From Microbacterium neungamense (GTDB taxonomy: Bacteria > Actinomycetota > Actinomycetes > Actinomycetales > Microbacteriaceae), in NCBI RefSeq assembly GCF_024971095.1, contig NZ_CP069717.1, positions 186,001-250,000 on the forward strand: a DNA stretch of 64,000 bases, given 5' to 3'. Positions 1-7,428 of the stretch are shown here, piece after piece (position 1 is the stretch's first letter; the number at the start of each line of letters is the position of its first letter). Position numbers and translations under genes: made by a program. Under the pieces are notes generated by a model, which was not told the origin of the DNA, ran no database searches, and worked only from the letters and a program-made list of their open reading frames with translations.

Positions 1-191
1 AGGTCGGCCGCGACCGTGCTCTCATCGGTGCCGGCCGGGATGCTGTCCAGGCGGCCGAACAGCATCAGCACCGCCGCCGGGCGGGAAGGCCCGACGACGG
101 GGGCGAAGCGCGACGGCAGGTCTTCCGCGCGCCCGGCCGCGGCGGCCAGTTCGGCGCGCGCTCCGCGGAGCGTCTCGGCTGCAGGGCTCAT
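1..191 (-). CDS. NUDIX hydrolase, N-terminal part only
   Basis: The reading frame starts at an ATG on the minus strand and leaves the window after 63 residues, so only the N-terminus is visible. It begins [20 protein letters not shown] and reaches the strand [15 protein letters not shown], which resembles the first core strand of CoA-pyrophosphatase-like NUDIX hydrolases of actinomycetes. The NUDIX box itself lies outside the window, so neither catalytic residues nor substrate can be confirmed. A possible -10 box (TAGGCT, 200-205) sits eight bases before the ATG, which would give a leaderless or nearly leaderless transcript. The gene diverges from the sterol-carrier-like gene at 255. Confidence 0.6.
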   Translation of the reverse strand, partial: MSPAAETLRGARAELAAAAGRAEDLPSRFAPVVGPSRPAAVLMLFGRLDSIPAGTDESTVAAD

Positions 192-241
192 CGTTGTCGA
201 GCCTACGTCGCTTCGCCGCGCCGAGGACACAGCACGGAAAG

Positions 242-247
242 TACCCT
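242..247 (+). promoter_or_regulatory. -10 box of a leaderless promoter
   Basis: TACCCT lies seven bases before the ATG at 255. With the usual 6-7 base distance from -10 to transcription start, the mRNA would begin at or next to the start codon. No clear -35 box is seen. Confidence 0.4.
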
Positions 248-254
248 GGATGCC

Positions 255-611
255 ATGCCCGCCCGCAGGATCGACGTCGCACAGGGCCGTGCCGCGCTCG
301 CCGCCGTGGCCGCCGGCACCGTTGCGCGGAACGACACCGCCACCGCGGTGCGCTACCTGCTGCAGCTGCTCGACGAGAAGGCGCCGGGCAACAGCGTCGA
401 GGTGCGCGTGCCGCCCTTCGGTGCGGTGCAGGTGGTGCAGGGTCCGCGGCACACGCGCGGCACGCCGCCGAACGTGGTCGAGACGGATGCCGCGACCTGG
501 ATCGCCCTCGCCACCGGCGCCGAGCAGTGGGCGGATGCCGTCGCCGCAGGCCGCGTGCGGGCATCCGGCATCCGTGCCGATCTGTCCGACCTGCTGCCCC
601 TCCGGCCCTAG
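255..611 (+). CDS. sterol carrier family protein (SCP-2-like)
   Basis: A 118-residue soluble protein. It matches the small actinobacterial 'sterol carrier family' proteins: a basic N-terminal helix ([18 protein letters not shown]), a central amphipathic section with [21 protein letters not shown], and a C-terminal helix pair containing [20 protein letters not shown], which looks like the end of the SCP-2 fold. Ligand and role are unknown. Members of this group commonly sit near purine genes in actinomycetes, as here with purM-purF 1.1 kb downstream. The ATG at 255 is supported by a -10 box just upstream; there is no Shine-Dalgarno sequence, which fits leaderless translation. Confidence 0.7.
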   Translation: MPARRIDVAQGRAALAAVAAGTVARNDTATAVRYLLQLLDEKAPGNSVEVRVPPFGAVQVVQGPRHTRGTPPNVVETDAATWIALATGAEQWADAVAAGRVRASGIRADLSDLLPLRP

Positions 612-676
612 CCGGCCCCGGCCCGGGCCGGGGCGCGGCCCCCCGACCGACCCGGGACACCGCGCGCGGGTCGTGG

Positions 677-682
677 GACAAT
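677..682 (+). promoter_or_regulatory. -10 box, leaderless start
   Basis: GACAAT ends exactly six bases before the ATG at 689, the spacing shared by ten genes of this window. Confidence 0.4.
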
Positions 683-688
683 GGAGGC

Positions 689-1003
689 ATGGCCCGCAAC
701 GCAACCCACGAGACCGTCGAGGCGCGGATCCGTCCCGTCCCGCGCTACGGCGTGTTCATCGGACTGGGCGTCGTGCTCGGGATCATCACCGCGGCGATCC
801 TCACCGCGGTCGGCAGCTACGAGCCGTCCCAGGCGCTCGACGTCGTCTACCCGCCGGGCCAGGTGTTCGGGTTCGCGCTGCTGTGGACCGTGCCGATCGG
901 CATCGCCGCGGGCGGGATCGTCGCGCTGATGCTCGACCGCGCCTCGCGCAAGCATGCCCGCGTGGTGCGCGTCGACCACGAGCGCGTCACCGACGCCGAC
1001 TGA
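689..1003 (+). CDS. small two-helix membrane protein
   Basis: A 104-residue protein with a polar N-terminus (MARNATHETVEARIRPVPRYG), two predicted membrane helices (about residues 20-43 and 62-85) and a basic, charged C-tail ending RVDHERVTDAD. The loop between the helices (SYEPSQALDVVYPPGQVFG) would face outside. Proteins of this shape are common in Microbacteriaceae near purM and are sometimes labelled Trk-related, but nothing here shows a transport signature, so no function is assigned. The ATG at 689 was chosen over an earlier out-of-frame ATG at 681 because it follows a -10-like GACAAT by six bases. Confidence 0.65.
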   Translation: MARNATHETVEARIRPVPRYGVFIGLGVVLGIITAAILTAVGSYEPSQALDVVYPPGQVFGFALLWTVPIGIAAGGIVALMLDRASRKHARVVRVDHERVTDAD

Positions 1004-1028
1004 GCCTCGCCGCCACGAGCCCGCGCCG

Positions 1029-1628
1029 TCAGGCCAGCTCGCCGATCACAGGGCGGATCGCCACGTCGAACGCGACCACGTCGCGCCGGAGCGTGTCGGT
1101 GACGGCGACCGTGAGCGCGCCGATCCACCAGATGCCGCGCTGGGTGAACGGCAGCACCTGCACGTTCAGCTCGAAGGAGTGAGCGCGCCGGCCCACCTCC
1201 CGCTCGAACTCGGCGATCGCGCTGGCGTAGGCGCGGTACGCGTCGCCGGCGGAGCTCACCGAGTCCACGTACCGGCGGCGCGCGTCGTGCGCGTACCGCA
1301 GCGCGGTCTCCGCGTGCGGGACGATCGCCTCGCGGAGCTCCTCGGCCCCGGTCGCCGGCAGGGCGACGAGCGTGTCGAAGCCGTCCACCAGCTCGAGCGG
1401 CACATCGGAGCGGTGCGCGCGCGGCTCCACGGTCATGTCCCAGAAGTCGCGCCACTGCCGCTCCACAGCCGGGTTCGCCTCCGCCGCGTCCGGTGCGCGC
1501 ACCTCCAGGCCGCGCAGGGCCGGCAGGTCGTCCGGGGCGCGGACGCCGAGCAGCTGGCGCAGAGCGAGCGCGACCAGCACCGGCGTGCTCGCGTCCTCGC
1601 GGATCAGCCACTGCGGCTTGTCGACCAT
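1029..1628 (-). CDS. hypothetical protein, 199 residues
   Basis: Not recognised. The protein is soluble, starts MVDKPQWLIREDASTPVLVA, and has alternating helices with many Ala, Glu and Arg, no signal peptide and no membrane helix. The middle contains WRDFWDMTVEPRAHRSDVPLELVDGFDTLVALP and the end FELNVQVLPFTQRGIWWIGALTVAVTDTL looks like a beta-rich segment. The ATG at 1628 was preferred to an upstream in-frame start at 1664 because a TACGAT -10 box (1635-1640) lies six bases before it. It converges with the small membrane protein gene on its left and diverges from purM on its right; the upstream regions of the two genes are less than 85 bases long in total. Confidence 0.6.
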   Translation of the reverse strand: MVDKPQWLIREDASTPVLVALALRQLLGVRAPDDLPALRGLEVRAPDAAEANPAVERQWRDFWDMTVEPRAHRSDVPLELVDGFDTLVALPATGAEELREAIVPHAETALRYAHDARRRYVDSVSSAGDAYRAYASAIAEFEREVGRRAHSFELNVQVLPFTQRGIWWIGALTVAVTDTLRRDVVAFDVAIRPVIGELA

Positions 1629-1634
1629 GGCCCC

Positions 1635-1640
1635 ATCGTA
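1635..1640 (-). promoter_or_regulatory. -10 box, leaderless start
   Basis: TACGAT on the minus strand, six bases before the ATG at 1628. Confidence 0.4.
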
Positions 1641-1699
1641 GGTCGGTCGGGGGTGCCGGGGCATCCGCCGGCGCGGCGCCGGGTCGCGGACACGCCCGG

Positions 1700-1705
1700 T
1701 AGTCT
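1700..1705 (+). promoter_or_regulatory. -10 box of purM, leaderless GTG
   Basis: TAGTCT ends six bases before the GTG of purM at 1712, so transcription should begin at the start codon. No PurR-type operator or -35 box was recognised. Confidence 0.45.
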
Positions 1706-1711
1706 TGTCTG

Positions 1712-2833
1712 GTGGCAGAATCCCCCACCAACCCGTACGCCGCGGCCGGCGTCGACACGGCTGCCGGCGACCTCGCCGTCGAACTGATGAAGACCTCCGT
1801 GCGGGCGACGCACGGGCCCGAGGTGCTCGGCGGCGTCGGCGGCTTCGCCGGCCTCTTCGATGCCAGCGCCCTGCGCGGCTACGCCCGCCCGCTGCTGGCG
1901 ACCAGCACCGACGGCGTCGGCACCAAGGTCGCGATCGCGCAGGCGATCGACAAGCACGACACGATCGGGCAGGACCTGGTCGGCATGGTCGTCGACGACA
2001 TCGTCGTGGTCGGCGCGAAGCCGCTGTTCATGACCGACTACATCGCGTGCGGCAAGGTGGTGCCCGAGCGCATCGCCGACATCGTCCGCGGCATCGCCGA
2101 CGCGTGCGCGGCCACCGGCACCGCGCTCGTCGGCGGGGAGACCGCCGAGCACCCCGGCCTGCTCGGCCCGCGCGACTACGACGTCGCCGGTGCGGCGACC
2201 GGCGTGGTCGAGGCGGATGCCGTGCTCGGCGCCGACCGCGTGCAGGACGGCGACGCCGTCATCGCCCTGGCCTCCAGCGGCCTGCACTCCAACGGCTACT
2301 CGCTCGTGCGCCACATCGTGGCGAACGCGGGGATCTCCTACGGCGACAACGCCCCCGACTTCGGCACCACGTGGGGCGAGGCCCTGCTCGAGCCCACCCG
2401 CCTGTACACGACGCCGCTGCTGCGTCTGCTGGACGCGGTGCCCGGCGGCGTGCACTCCCTCAGCCACGTCACCGGCGGCGGCATCGCCGCGAACCTCGCC
2501 CGCGTGCTGCCCCGCGGCAGCTGGGCGGAGGTGGACCGGTCGACCTGGTCGCCGAGCGCGGTCTTCCGCGTGCTCGCCGACGTCTCCGGCACGCCCCTCG
2601 AGCAGACCGAGGGCACCTGGAACCTCGGCATCGGCTTCCTCGCCGTGGTCGCCGAGGACCGGAAGGATGCCGCGATCGCGGCGACCCAGGCGGAGGGCAT
2701 CCCGGCGTGGCAGGTGGCCACGGTGCACACCGGAGCGCGGCCCGACGGGGATTTCGAAGAGGGCGCCAAGGGCGTCGACGGCGGCGCGGTGCGCCTGGTG
2801 GGCGCGTACCCGGACAGCGCCCGCGGCCAGTGA
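1712..2833 (+). CDS. purM: phosphoribosylformylglycinamidine cyclo-ligase (AIR synthetase)
   Basis: A 373-residue enzyme of de novo purine synthesis in the cytoplasm: it closes the imidazole ring of FGAM using ATP to give AIR. Recognised from the AIRS family motifs: NPYAAAGVD at the N-terminus, DGVGTK near residue 69, the DDIVVVGAKPLFMTDYI strand, GGETAEHPG near residue 145, and HSLSHVTGGGIAANLARVLP in the C-terminal domain. Length is slightly above the usual 350 because of an N-terminal extension. The GTG start is placed by a -10 box six bases upstream and by the family N-terminus. purF follows after 23 bases, so the two probably form one transcript. Confidence 0.96.
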   Translation: MAESPTNPYAAAGVDTAAGDLAVELMKTSVRATHGPEVLGGVGGFAGLFDASALRGYARPLLATSTDGVGTKVAIAQAIDKHDTIGQDLVGMVVDDIVVVGAKPLFMTDYIACGKVVPERIADIVRGIADACAATGTALVGGETAEHPGLLGPRDYDVAGAATGVVEADAVLGADRVQDGDAVIALASSGLHSNGYSLVRHIVANAGISYGDNAPDFGTTWGEALLEPTRLYTTPLLRLLDAVPGGVHSLSHVTGGGIAANLARVLPRGSWAEVDRSTWSPSAVFRVLADVSGTPLEQTEGTWNLGIGFLAVVAEDRKDAAIAATQAEGIPAWQVATVHTGARPDGDFEEGAKGVDGGAVRLVGAYPDSARGQ

Positions 2834-2856
2834 AAGAACGGATGACATAACACTCC

Positions 2857-4371
2857 ATGTGCGGCATCGTCGGAATGGTCGGGAACGGCCCGGTCAACCA
2901 GGACATCTACGACGCGCTCCTGCTGCTGCAGCACCGCGGCCAGGACGCCACCGGCATCGCGACCGCCGAACGCAACGGCGTGATGCACATGGCGAAGGCC
3001 AGCGGCATGGTGCGCGAGGCCTTCCGCACCCGCGACATGCGGTCGCTGCTCGGGAGCGTGGGCCTCGGGCACGTCCGCTACGCCACCAAGGGCACCGCCT
3101 CCAGCGAGGAGGAGATGCAGCCGTTCTACGTGAACGCGCCCTACGGCATCGTGCTCGTGCACAACGGCAACCTCACCAATACGCGTGAGCTCACCGCCGA
3201 CATGGAGCGGCGCGACCGCCGGCACTTGAACTCGTCCAGCGACACCGAGCTGCTGCTGAACGTGCTCGCGAACGAGCTGCAGGCCACCACCTCCACCGTC
3301 GATCTCGACCCGGAGCGCATCTTCGAGGCGGTCTCCCGCACGCACAAGCGCATCGAGGGCGCCTACGCGGTGATCTCGATCATCGCCGGCTACGGCCTGC
3401 TCGCGTTCCGCGACCCCTTCGGCATCCGTCCGATGATCCTCGGGCGCCGCAAGGCGACGCCCGTGGACGCCGGAGGCGCCGACGCTTCGACGGGCTCCGC
3501 GTCCCCCGCGACGCCCCTGCATGACGAGTGGGTGGTCAGCAGCGAGTCGCTGGTGCTGGAGAACGGCGACTACGAGATCGTGCGCGAGGTCGAGGCGGGC
3601 GAGGCCGTGTTCATCACGAACGACGGCGAGCTGTTCACCCGCCAGTGCGCCGAGGAGACGCAGCTGACCCCGTGCGCGTTCGAGTACGTGTACCTCGCGC
3701 GACCCGACTCGGTGATGAACGGCGTCTCGGTGTACGAGTCCCGGCTGCGGATGGGGGAGCGGCTCGCCGACACCATCGCCAAGCACGTGCCGCTGGACGA
3801 GATCGACGTGGTCATGCCGATCCCGGACTCGTCGCGCCCGTCGGCGATGGAGGTCGCACGCAAGCTCGGCAAGGAGTACCGCGAGGGCTTCTACAAGAAC
3901 CGCTACGTGGGCCGGACCTTCATCATGCCCGGGCAGGCGGTGCGCAAGAAGAGCGTGCGGCAGAAGCTGAACGCGATGTCGTCGGAGTTCCGCGGCAAGA
4001 ACGTGCTCCTCATCGACGACTCGATCGTGCGCGGCACGACGAGCAAGCAGATCATCCAGATGGCGCGGGATGCCGGGGCCACGTCGGTCATCTTCGCGTC
4101 CGCGGCGCCGCCGGTGCGGCATCCGCACGTCTACGGCATCAACATGCCCTCGCGTCACGAGCTGGTCGCCCACGGGAGGACCATCCCCGAGATCGCGGAG
4201 GAGCTCGGCTGCGACCGGATCGTCTACCAGGAGGTGGAGGACCTCAAGGCCGCGATCATCGAGGGCTCCTCGCTCACCGACCTGGACATGAGCTGCTTCG
4301 ACGGCCGGTACGTCACGGGCACCGTGACCGACGAATACCTGGACTGGGTGGAGAGGTCGCAGTCGTCATAA
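2857..4371 (+). CDS. purF: amidophosphoribosyltransferase
   Basis: The first committed enzyme of purine synthesis: it makes phosphoribosylamine from PRPP and glutamine. The 504-residue protein begins MCGIVGMVG, so Cys2 becomes the N-terminal nucleophile of the class II glutaminase domain (about residues 2-235). The phosphoribosyltransferase domain carries the PRPP loop VLLIDDSIVRGTTSKQ near residue 385. An unusual Ala/Ser/Thr-rich insertion of about 20 residues lies between FGIRPMILGRR and WVVSSESLVLENGDYE (3460-3520); its DNA contains a REP-like core described separately. The gene follows purM by 23 bases, and its stop codon overlaps the proposed start of the next gene. Confidence 0.97.
   Translation: MCGIVGMVGNGPVNQDIYDALLLLQHRGQDATGIATAERNGVMHMAKASGMVREAFRTRDMRSLLGSVGLGHVRYATKGTASSEEEMQPFYVNAPYGIVLVHNGNLTNTRELTADMERRDRRHLNSSSDTELLLNVLANELQATTSTVDLDPERIFEAVSRTHKRIEGAYAVISIIAGYGLLAFRDPFGIRPMILGRRKATPVDAGGADASTGSASPATPLHDEWVVSSESLVLENGDYEIVREVEAGEAVFITNDGELFTRQCAEETQLTPCAFEYVYLARPDSVMNGVSVYESRLRMGERLADTIAKHVPLDEIDVVMPIPDSSRPSAMEVARKLGKEYREGFYKNRYVGRTFIMPGQAVRKKSVRQKLNAMSSEFRGKNVLLIDDSIVRGTTSKQIIQMARDAGATSVIFASAAPPVRHPHVYGINMPSRHELVAHGRTIPEIAEELGCDRIVYQEVEDLKAAIIEGSSLTDLDMSCFDGRYVTGTVTDEYLDWVERSQSS
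3481..3497 (+). repeat. REP-like core inside purF
   Basis: The 17 bases gacgcttcgacgggctc are the exact reverse complement of a core found twice inside the FHA gene at 60653-60669 and 60713-60729. It lies in frame in the low-complexity insertion of PurF. Confidence 0.6.
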
Positions 4372-5726
4372 GCGGGGGTCGGCCCCCGAGCTCGTCGACG
4401 GGCCGACCGCTCTGGCGCGGGCGGGCGCTCGCGGTCCTCGGCATCCTGCTCTGTGCATTCTCGCTGCGCTCAGCGGTCGCCTCGCTGTCGCCGGTGATCG
4501 ACCACATCGCGGCGGATTTCCCGCTGCCCTCCGCCGTGGTCGGCGTGATCGGCACGCTGCCGCCGGTGTGCTTCGCCGTCTTCGGCCTGCTGACGCCGAT
4601 CCTGGAGCGCTGGCTCGGCCTGGAGCGACTGACGATCGTCGCCCTCACCGCCATCACCGCGGGTCTGCTGCTGCGAGGCCTCGCCGGTGACGCGACGACG
4701 CTGCTGCTGGCCACGGCTCTCGTGTTCGCCGGCGTCGGGATGGGCAACATCCTGCTGCCTCCGCTGGTCAAGGCGCATTTCCCGGACCGCATCGGCGTGA
4801 TGATGACGCTGTACACGACGGCGATGGCGGTCTCCACGTTCGTGCCGCCGCTGGTCGCGGTGCCGGTGGCGGATGCCGCGGGCTGGCGCGTCTCGCTCGC
4901 GCTCTGGGCGGTCTTCGCGGTGGCGGGGGTGATCCCCTGGCTCGTCATGCTCGTGCAGCAGCGCGGCGGCGCGGCCGCGTCGTCGTCGGCCGAGTCCGTC
5001 GTCGCTCCGGCGTCGCCGGGCGCGCGCCCGGCCGGCGAGGACGAGACGCCGGCGCATCCGCGCTCCGACGTCACCGCCACCGGCCCGATCGCCACCTCAC
5101 CCGAGAACCGCTGGCTGTTCGCCCGGCTGCTGCGCCTCCCACTGGTGTGGGCCCTCGCGGTCACGTTCGGCACCTCGGCGACGATGGCCTACGTCGCCTT
5201 CGCCTGGCTGCCCGCGATCCTCATCGACGTCTCCGGGGTGAGTGCCGCCACCGCCGGCCTGCTGCTGTCGCTGTTCGCGCTCATCGGGCTTCCGGCATCC
5301 ATGCTCGTCCCGGTGCTCGTGGTGCGGTTCCAGGCCACACGGCCGCTGTTCCTGCTCGGCGCGCTCGGCGGCGCCGGCGGGCTCGTCGGCCTGCTGATCG
5401 CTCCGACGCCGGCCCTGCTCTGGCTCTGGGTGGTGCTCTACGGCCTGGCCGGTCTGCTCTTCCCGCTGAGCCTCGTGCTCATCAGCATCCGTTCGCGCAC
5501 CGCCGAGAGCGCGGTGCTGCTGAGCAGCCTGGTGCAGAGCGTCGGATACACGGTGGCCGCGATCTTCCCGGTGCTCGTCGGCGTGCTGCACGAGGCGACC
5601 GGCGGATGGGCTGTGCCGCTGCTGGTGATCGTCGCCCTGCTCCTCGGCGCCATCCCGGCGGGCATGATGGCCGGCCGCCGCGGAACCGTCGAGGACGAGT
5701 GGGAGCGCCGCCACGGGCCGTGGTGA
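4368..5726 (+). CDS. MFS transporter, CynX/NimT-like; uncertain start
   Basis: A 12-helix major facilitator of the cyanate/2-nitroimidazole (CynX/NimT) type. After a short N-terminus the first helix runs RGRALAVLGILLCAFSLRSA, followed by VASLSPVIDHIAADFPLP, typical of this group. A central cytoplasmic loop of about 45 Ala/Ser/Pro-rich residues separates helices 6 and 7. Substrate unknown. No ATG, GTG or TTG lies in frame before a GTG at 4494, which would remove helix 1. The likeliest start is ATA at 4368: it overlaps the purF stop (ATAA) and is preceded by GGAGAGG at 4350-4356. CTG at 4344 is an alternative. Translation would be coupled to purF. Confidence 0.75.
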   Translation: MSGGRPPSSSTGRPLWRGRALAVLGILLCAFSLRSAVASLSPVIDHIAADFPLPSAVVGVIGTLPPVCFAVFGLLTPILERWLGLERLTIVALTAITAGLLLRGLAGDATTLLLATALVFAGVGMGNILLPPLVKAHFPDRIGVMMTLYTTAMAVSTFVPPLVAVPVADAAGWRVSLALWAVFAVAGVIPWLVMLVQQRGGAAASSSAESVVAPASPGARPAGEDETPAHPRSDVTATGPIATSPENRWLFARLLRLPLVWALAVTFGTSATMAYVAFAWLPAILIDVSGVSAATAGLLLSLFALIGLPASMLVPVLVVRFQATRPLFLLGALGGAGGLVGLLIAPTPALLWLWVVLYGLAGLLFPLSLVLISIRSRTAESAVLLSSLVQSVGYTVAAIFPVLVGVLHEATGGWAVPLLVIVALLLGAIPAGMMAGRRGTVEDEWERRHGPW

Positions 5727-5735
5727 GGACCGCGG

Positions 5736-5940
5736 TCAGGGCTCGCGCAGTCCGAGTCGGTCGCAGGTCGCGGCGCCCTCGACCGGGAAGACGCCCAGGC
5801 GTCCGTCCGCGAGGACGCACGTGAACAGCGTCGGCACGTCGTGCCCTCCGCCGGGTGCAGCGGAGGCGGCGTCGCCCTCGGCGAGGATGCCGACGCGCCA
5901 GAGCGTGGCGCACTGATCCTCCGCGAACGCGACGAATCCG
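5736..5940 (-). pseudogene. C-terminal remnant of an unidentified gene
   Basis: The last 67 or so codons of a minus-strand frame look like genuine protein: DGFVAFAEDQCATLWRVGIL, then a short Gly/Ala section and VPTLFTCVLADGRLGVFPVEGAATC to the stop at 5736. Further upstream the same frame turns into low-complexity Val/Ala/Arg sequence that is antisense to the crystallin-like remnant. The 5' part of the gene therefore appears to be missing, with the break near 5940. Family not recognised. Confidence 0.45.
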
Positions 5941-5942
5941 TC

Positions 5943-6233
5943 AGCGCGGCCGCCAGCTACGCGCTCGGGACGATCTACTCGTACCCGGGGTACGGCGGGC
6001 GCTCCTACACCGCGACCGCGAGCAACCCGTGCAGCGCCGGCTACTCGTACAGCTTCTCCAACCTGGGCAGCATCGGCTGGAACGACGACATCGACTCGTT
6101 CCGGAGCTACAACGGCTGCGCCACCCGGGTCTGGGAGCACACCAGCTTCAGCGGCGCCTACTACGGGTACTACAGCTACAGCAGCGACATGGGGTCGTGG
6201 CGGAACCGGGCCTCGTCCATCCGCTGGGCGTGA
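5943..6233 (+). pseudogene. C-terminal remnant of a secreted beta/gamma-crystallin-like protein
   Basis: About 96 codons encode Tyr/Ser/Gly-rich sequence: GTIYSYPGYGGRSYTATA, SNLGSIGWNDDIDSFRSYNG and VWEHTSFSGAYYGYYSYSSD, ending RNRASSIRWA. This pattern of paired Greek-key motifs is typical of small secreted actinobacterial proteins of the crystallin / peptidase-inhibitor I36 type. Such proteins carry a signal peptide, but upstream of 5943 the frame has none and instead runs antisense to the end of another gene. An ATG at 5841 is in frame, but translation from it would give an unrelated N-terminus. The N-terminal half was probably lost at the junction near 5940. Confidence 0.5.
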
Positions 6234-6242
6234 CCCGACGCG

Positions 6243-6276
6243 AAGGAGCCGCCGGGCGGTGACCCGGCGGCTCCTT
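6243..6276. terminator. strong hairpin terminator
   Basis: A 12-bp perfect stem (ggagccgccggg / cccggcggctcc) with a 6-base loop and AA/TT flanks directly follows the crystallin-like remnant. It also lies downstream of the convergent DUF3073 gene and could act in both directions. The stretch after it (6284-6310) holds three copies of gttgtgcg. Confidence 0.75.
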
Positions 6277-6347
6277 GCTGTGTTGTGCGGTTGTGCGGTT
6301 GTGCGGTCGGCGAATGCCGGCCCGTGTCGTCCGCCTCGGGAACGGGA

Positions 6348-6536
6348 TCAGGCTCGTTCGAGCTCGTCCTCGTCCTCGTCGGCGTACTCGTCGGCCCAGC
6401 GGTCGACGTACGGGTCGTCCTCGGTGCTCGGGTGCGCGAGCTCTCGCTCGAGCGCCGCGTAGTTCACCTCAGGACTGTACGCCTTGAGTTCGCGAGCGAT
6501 CTTTGTGTGCTTCGCCTTCTGACGGCCACGCCCCAT
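6348..6536 (-). CDS. DUF3073 domain-containing protein
   Basis: A 62-residue protein starting MGRGRQKAKHTKIARELKAY and then SPEVNYAALERELAHP, the hallmark of the DUF3073 family, which is widespread in actinomycetes and often lies next to purM/purF. The N-terminal third is strongly basic and the C-terminal third strongly acidic (DEYADEDEDELER), suggesting a small nucleic-acid-associated or adaptor protein; that is inference, and no function is established. The ATG at 6536 is the only reasonable start. It is transcribed toward the terminator at 6243-6276. Confidence 0.88.
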   Translation of the reverse strand: MGRGRQKAKHTKIARELKAYSPEVNYAALERELAHPSTEDDPYVDRWADEYADEDEDELERA

Positions 6537-6688
6537 GCGCGAGACCCCCTTACGAGTTCAGCAGCGGGCTGTGCGGGGCCCGATGCTTATTCATGGCACC
6601 GGCTCGCGGCCGGTAAGAGTAGCATTCAGGATACCACGCACGCCAGAGGCCGAAGCCGTCCTCCAGCCCGGTGAAGGGAACGATCGCC

Positions 6689-7231
6689 ATGACAGATTCC
6701 GCACCCACAGCATCCGAAGAAGCGGCCCAGAACGCCGCCCTGCAGAAGGCCGTCATCGTCGGCGTCCAGCCCGGCCAGCCCGAGCACGTGCTCGACGAGG
6801 CGGTCCGCTACGCCCGACTCCTCGGGGCGCCGCTCGTCGTCGTCCACGTCGACGTCACGCGCTTCGTCACCTACGAGGACCCGGACGGCTACGTGCACTC
6901 GGCGCCCATCGACCTGAACATCGAGGCGGGCGTGGCCGAGTTCGAAGAGGTGCAGAAGGCCGCGGAGGCGAAGCTGCGCGACAGCGGCCTCACCTGGACG
7001 GCCCGGCAGCTCGTCGGGGACCCCGCCCTGGCGATCAAGCAGCTCGCGAACAAGCTCGACGCCCAGCTCATCGTGATCGGCACCCGCAAGCGCGGGATCG
7101 GCGAGTCGATCCGCGAGTTCTTCACCGGATCGGTCGCCGCGCGGCTCGCGCACCGTCAGCACCGGTCGATCCTCGTCGTGCCGCAGCACGACCTGGTGCC
7201 GGACGACCAGAAGGAGATCTGGCCCGAATAG
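6689..7231 (+). CDS. universal stress protein, single domain
   Basis: A 180-residue UspA-family protein. The fold is visible as QKAVIVGVQPGQPEHVLDEAVRYARLLGAPLVVVHVD, a central helix AEAKLRDSGLTW, DAQLIVIGTRKRGIGESIREFF and the last strand HRSILVVPQHDL. The ATP-binding glycine pattern is only partly conserved (GTRKRGIGESIREFFTGS). The ATG at 6689 follows GAAGGGA; an upstream GTG at 6671 is in frame but lies before the purine-rich site. It stands alone and converges with the PadR operon. The last codons (tctggcccgaataggcg) are duplicated right after the stop. Confidence 0.85.
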   Translation: MTDSAPTASEEAAQNAALQKAVIVGVQPGQPEHVLDEAVRYARLLGAPLVVVHVDVTRFVTYEDPDGYVHSAPIDLNIEAGVAEFEEVQKAAEAKLRDSGLTWTARQLVGDPALAIKQLANKLDAQLIVIGTRKRGIGESIREFFTGSVAARLAHRQHRSILVVPQHDLVPDDQKEIWPE

Positions 7232-7250
7232 GCGGTTCTGGCCCGAATAG

Positions 7251-7428
7251 GCGTTTCGTCTCGCTCGCCTTCGGCGTGCTCGCTCAACGACCGGTGAGCC
7301 GGTGCCCGGTCGTCGAGCGAGCGGATCGAGGCGACCGGTGAGCGGGTGCCCGGTCGTGGAGCGAGCGGATCGAGGCGACCGGTGAGCGGGTGCCCGGTCG
7401 TGGAGCGAGCGGAGCGAGTCGAAACGCG
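7251..7428. repeat. intergenic repeat block, 44-bp unit in three copies
   Basis: The block opens with gcgtttcgtctcgctcgc, continues with three near-identical 44-bp units (7289-7332, 7333-7376, 7377-7420; unit begins gaccggtgagc) and closes with the inverted end gcgagtcgaaacgc. It separates two converging genes and can fold into long hairpins, so it may double as a terminator. The same end sequence recurs at 14093 and 44737. Confidence 0.75.

Noticed and set aside
5841..6233. Intact small gene starting at the ATG at 5841
   Set aside because: Its first 33 codons are antisense to a plausible gene end, encode no signal peptide and do not match the crystallin-like remainder, so a truncated remnant is likelier.
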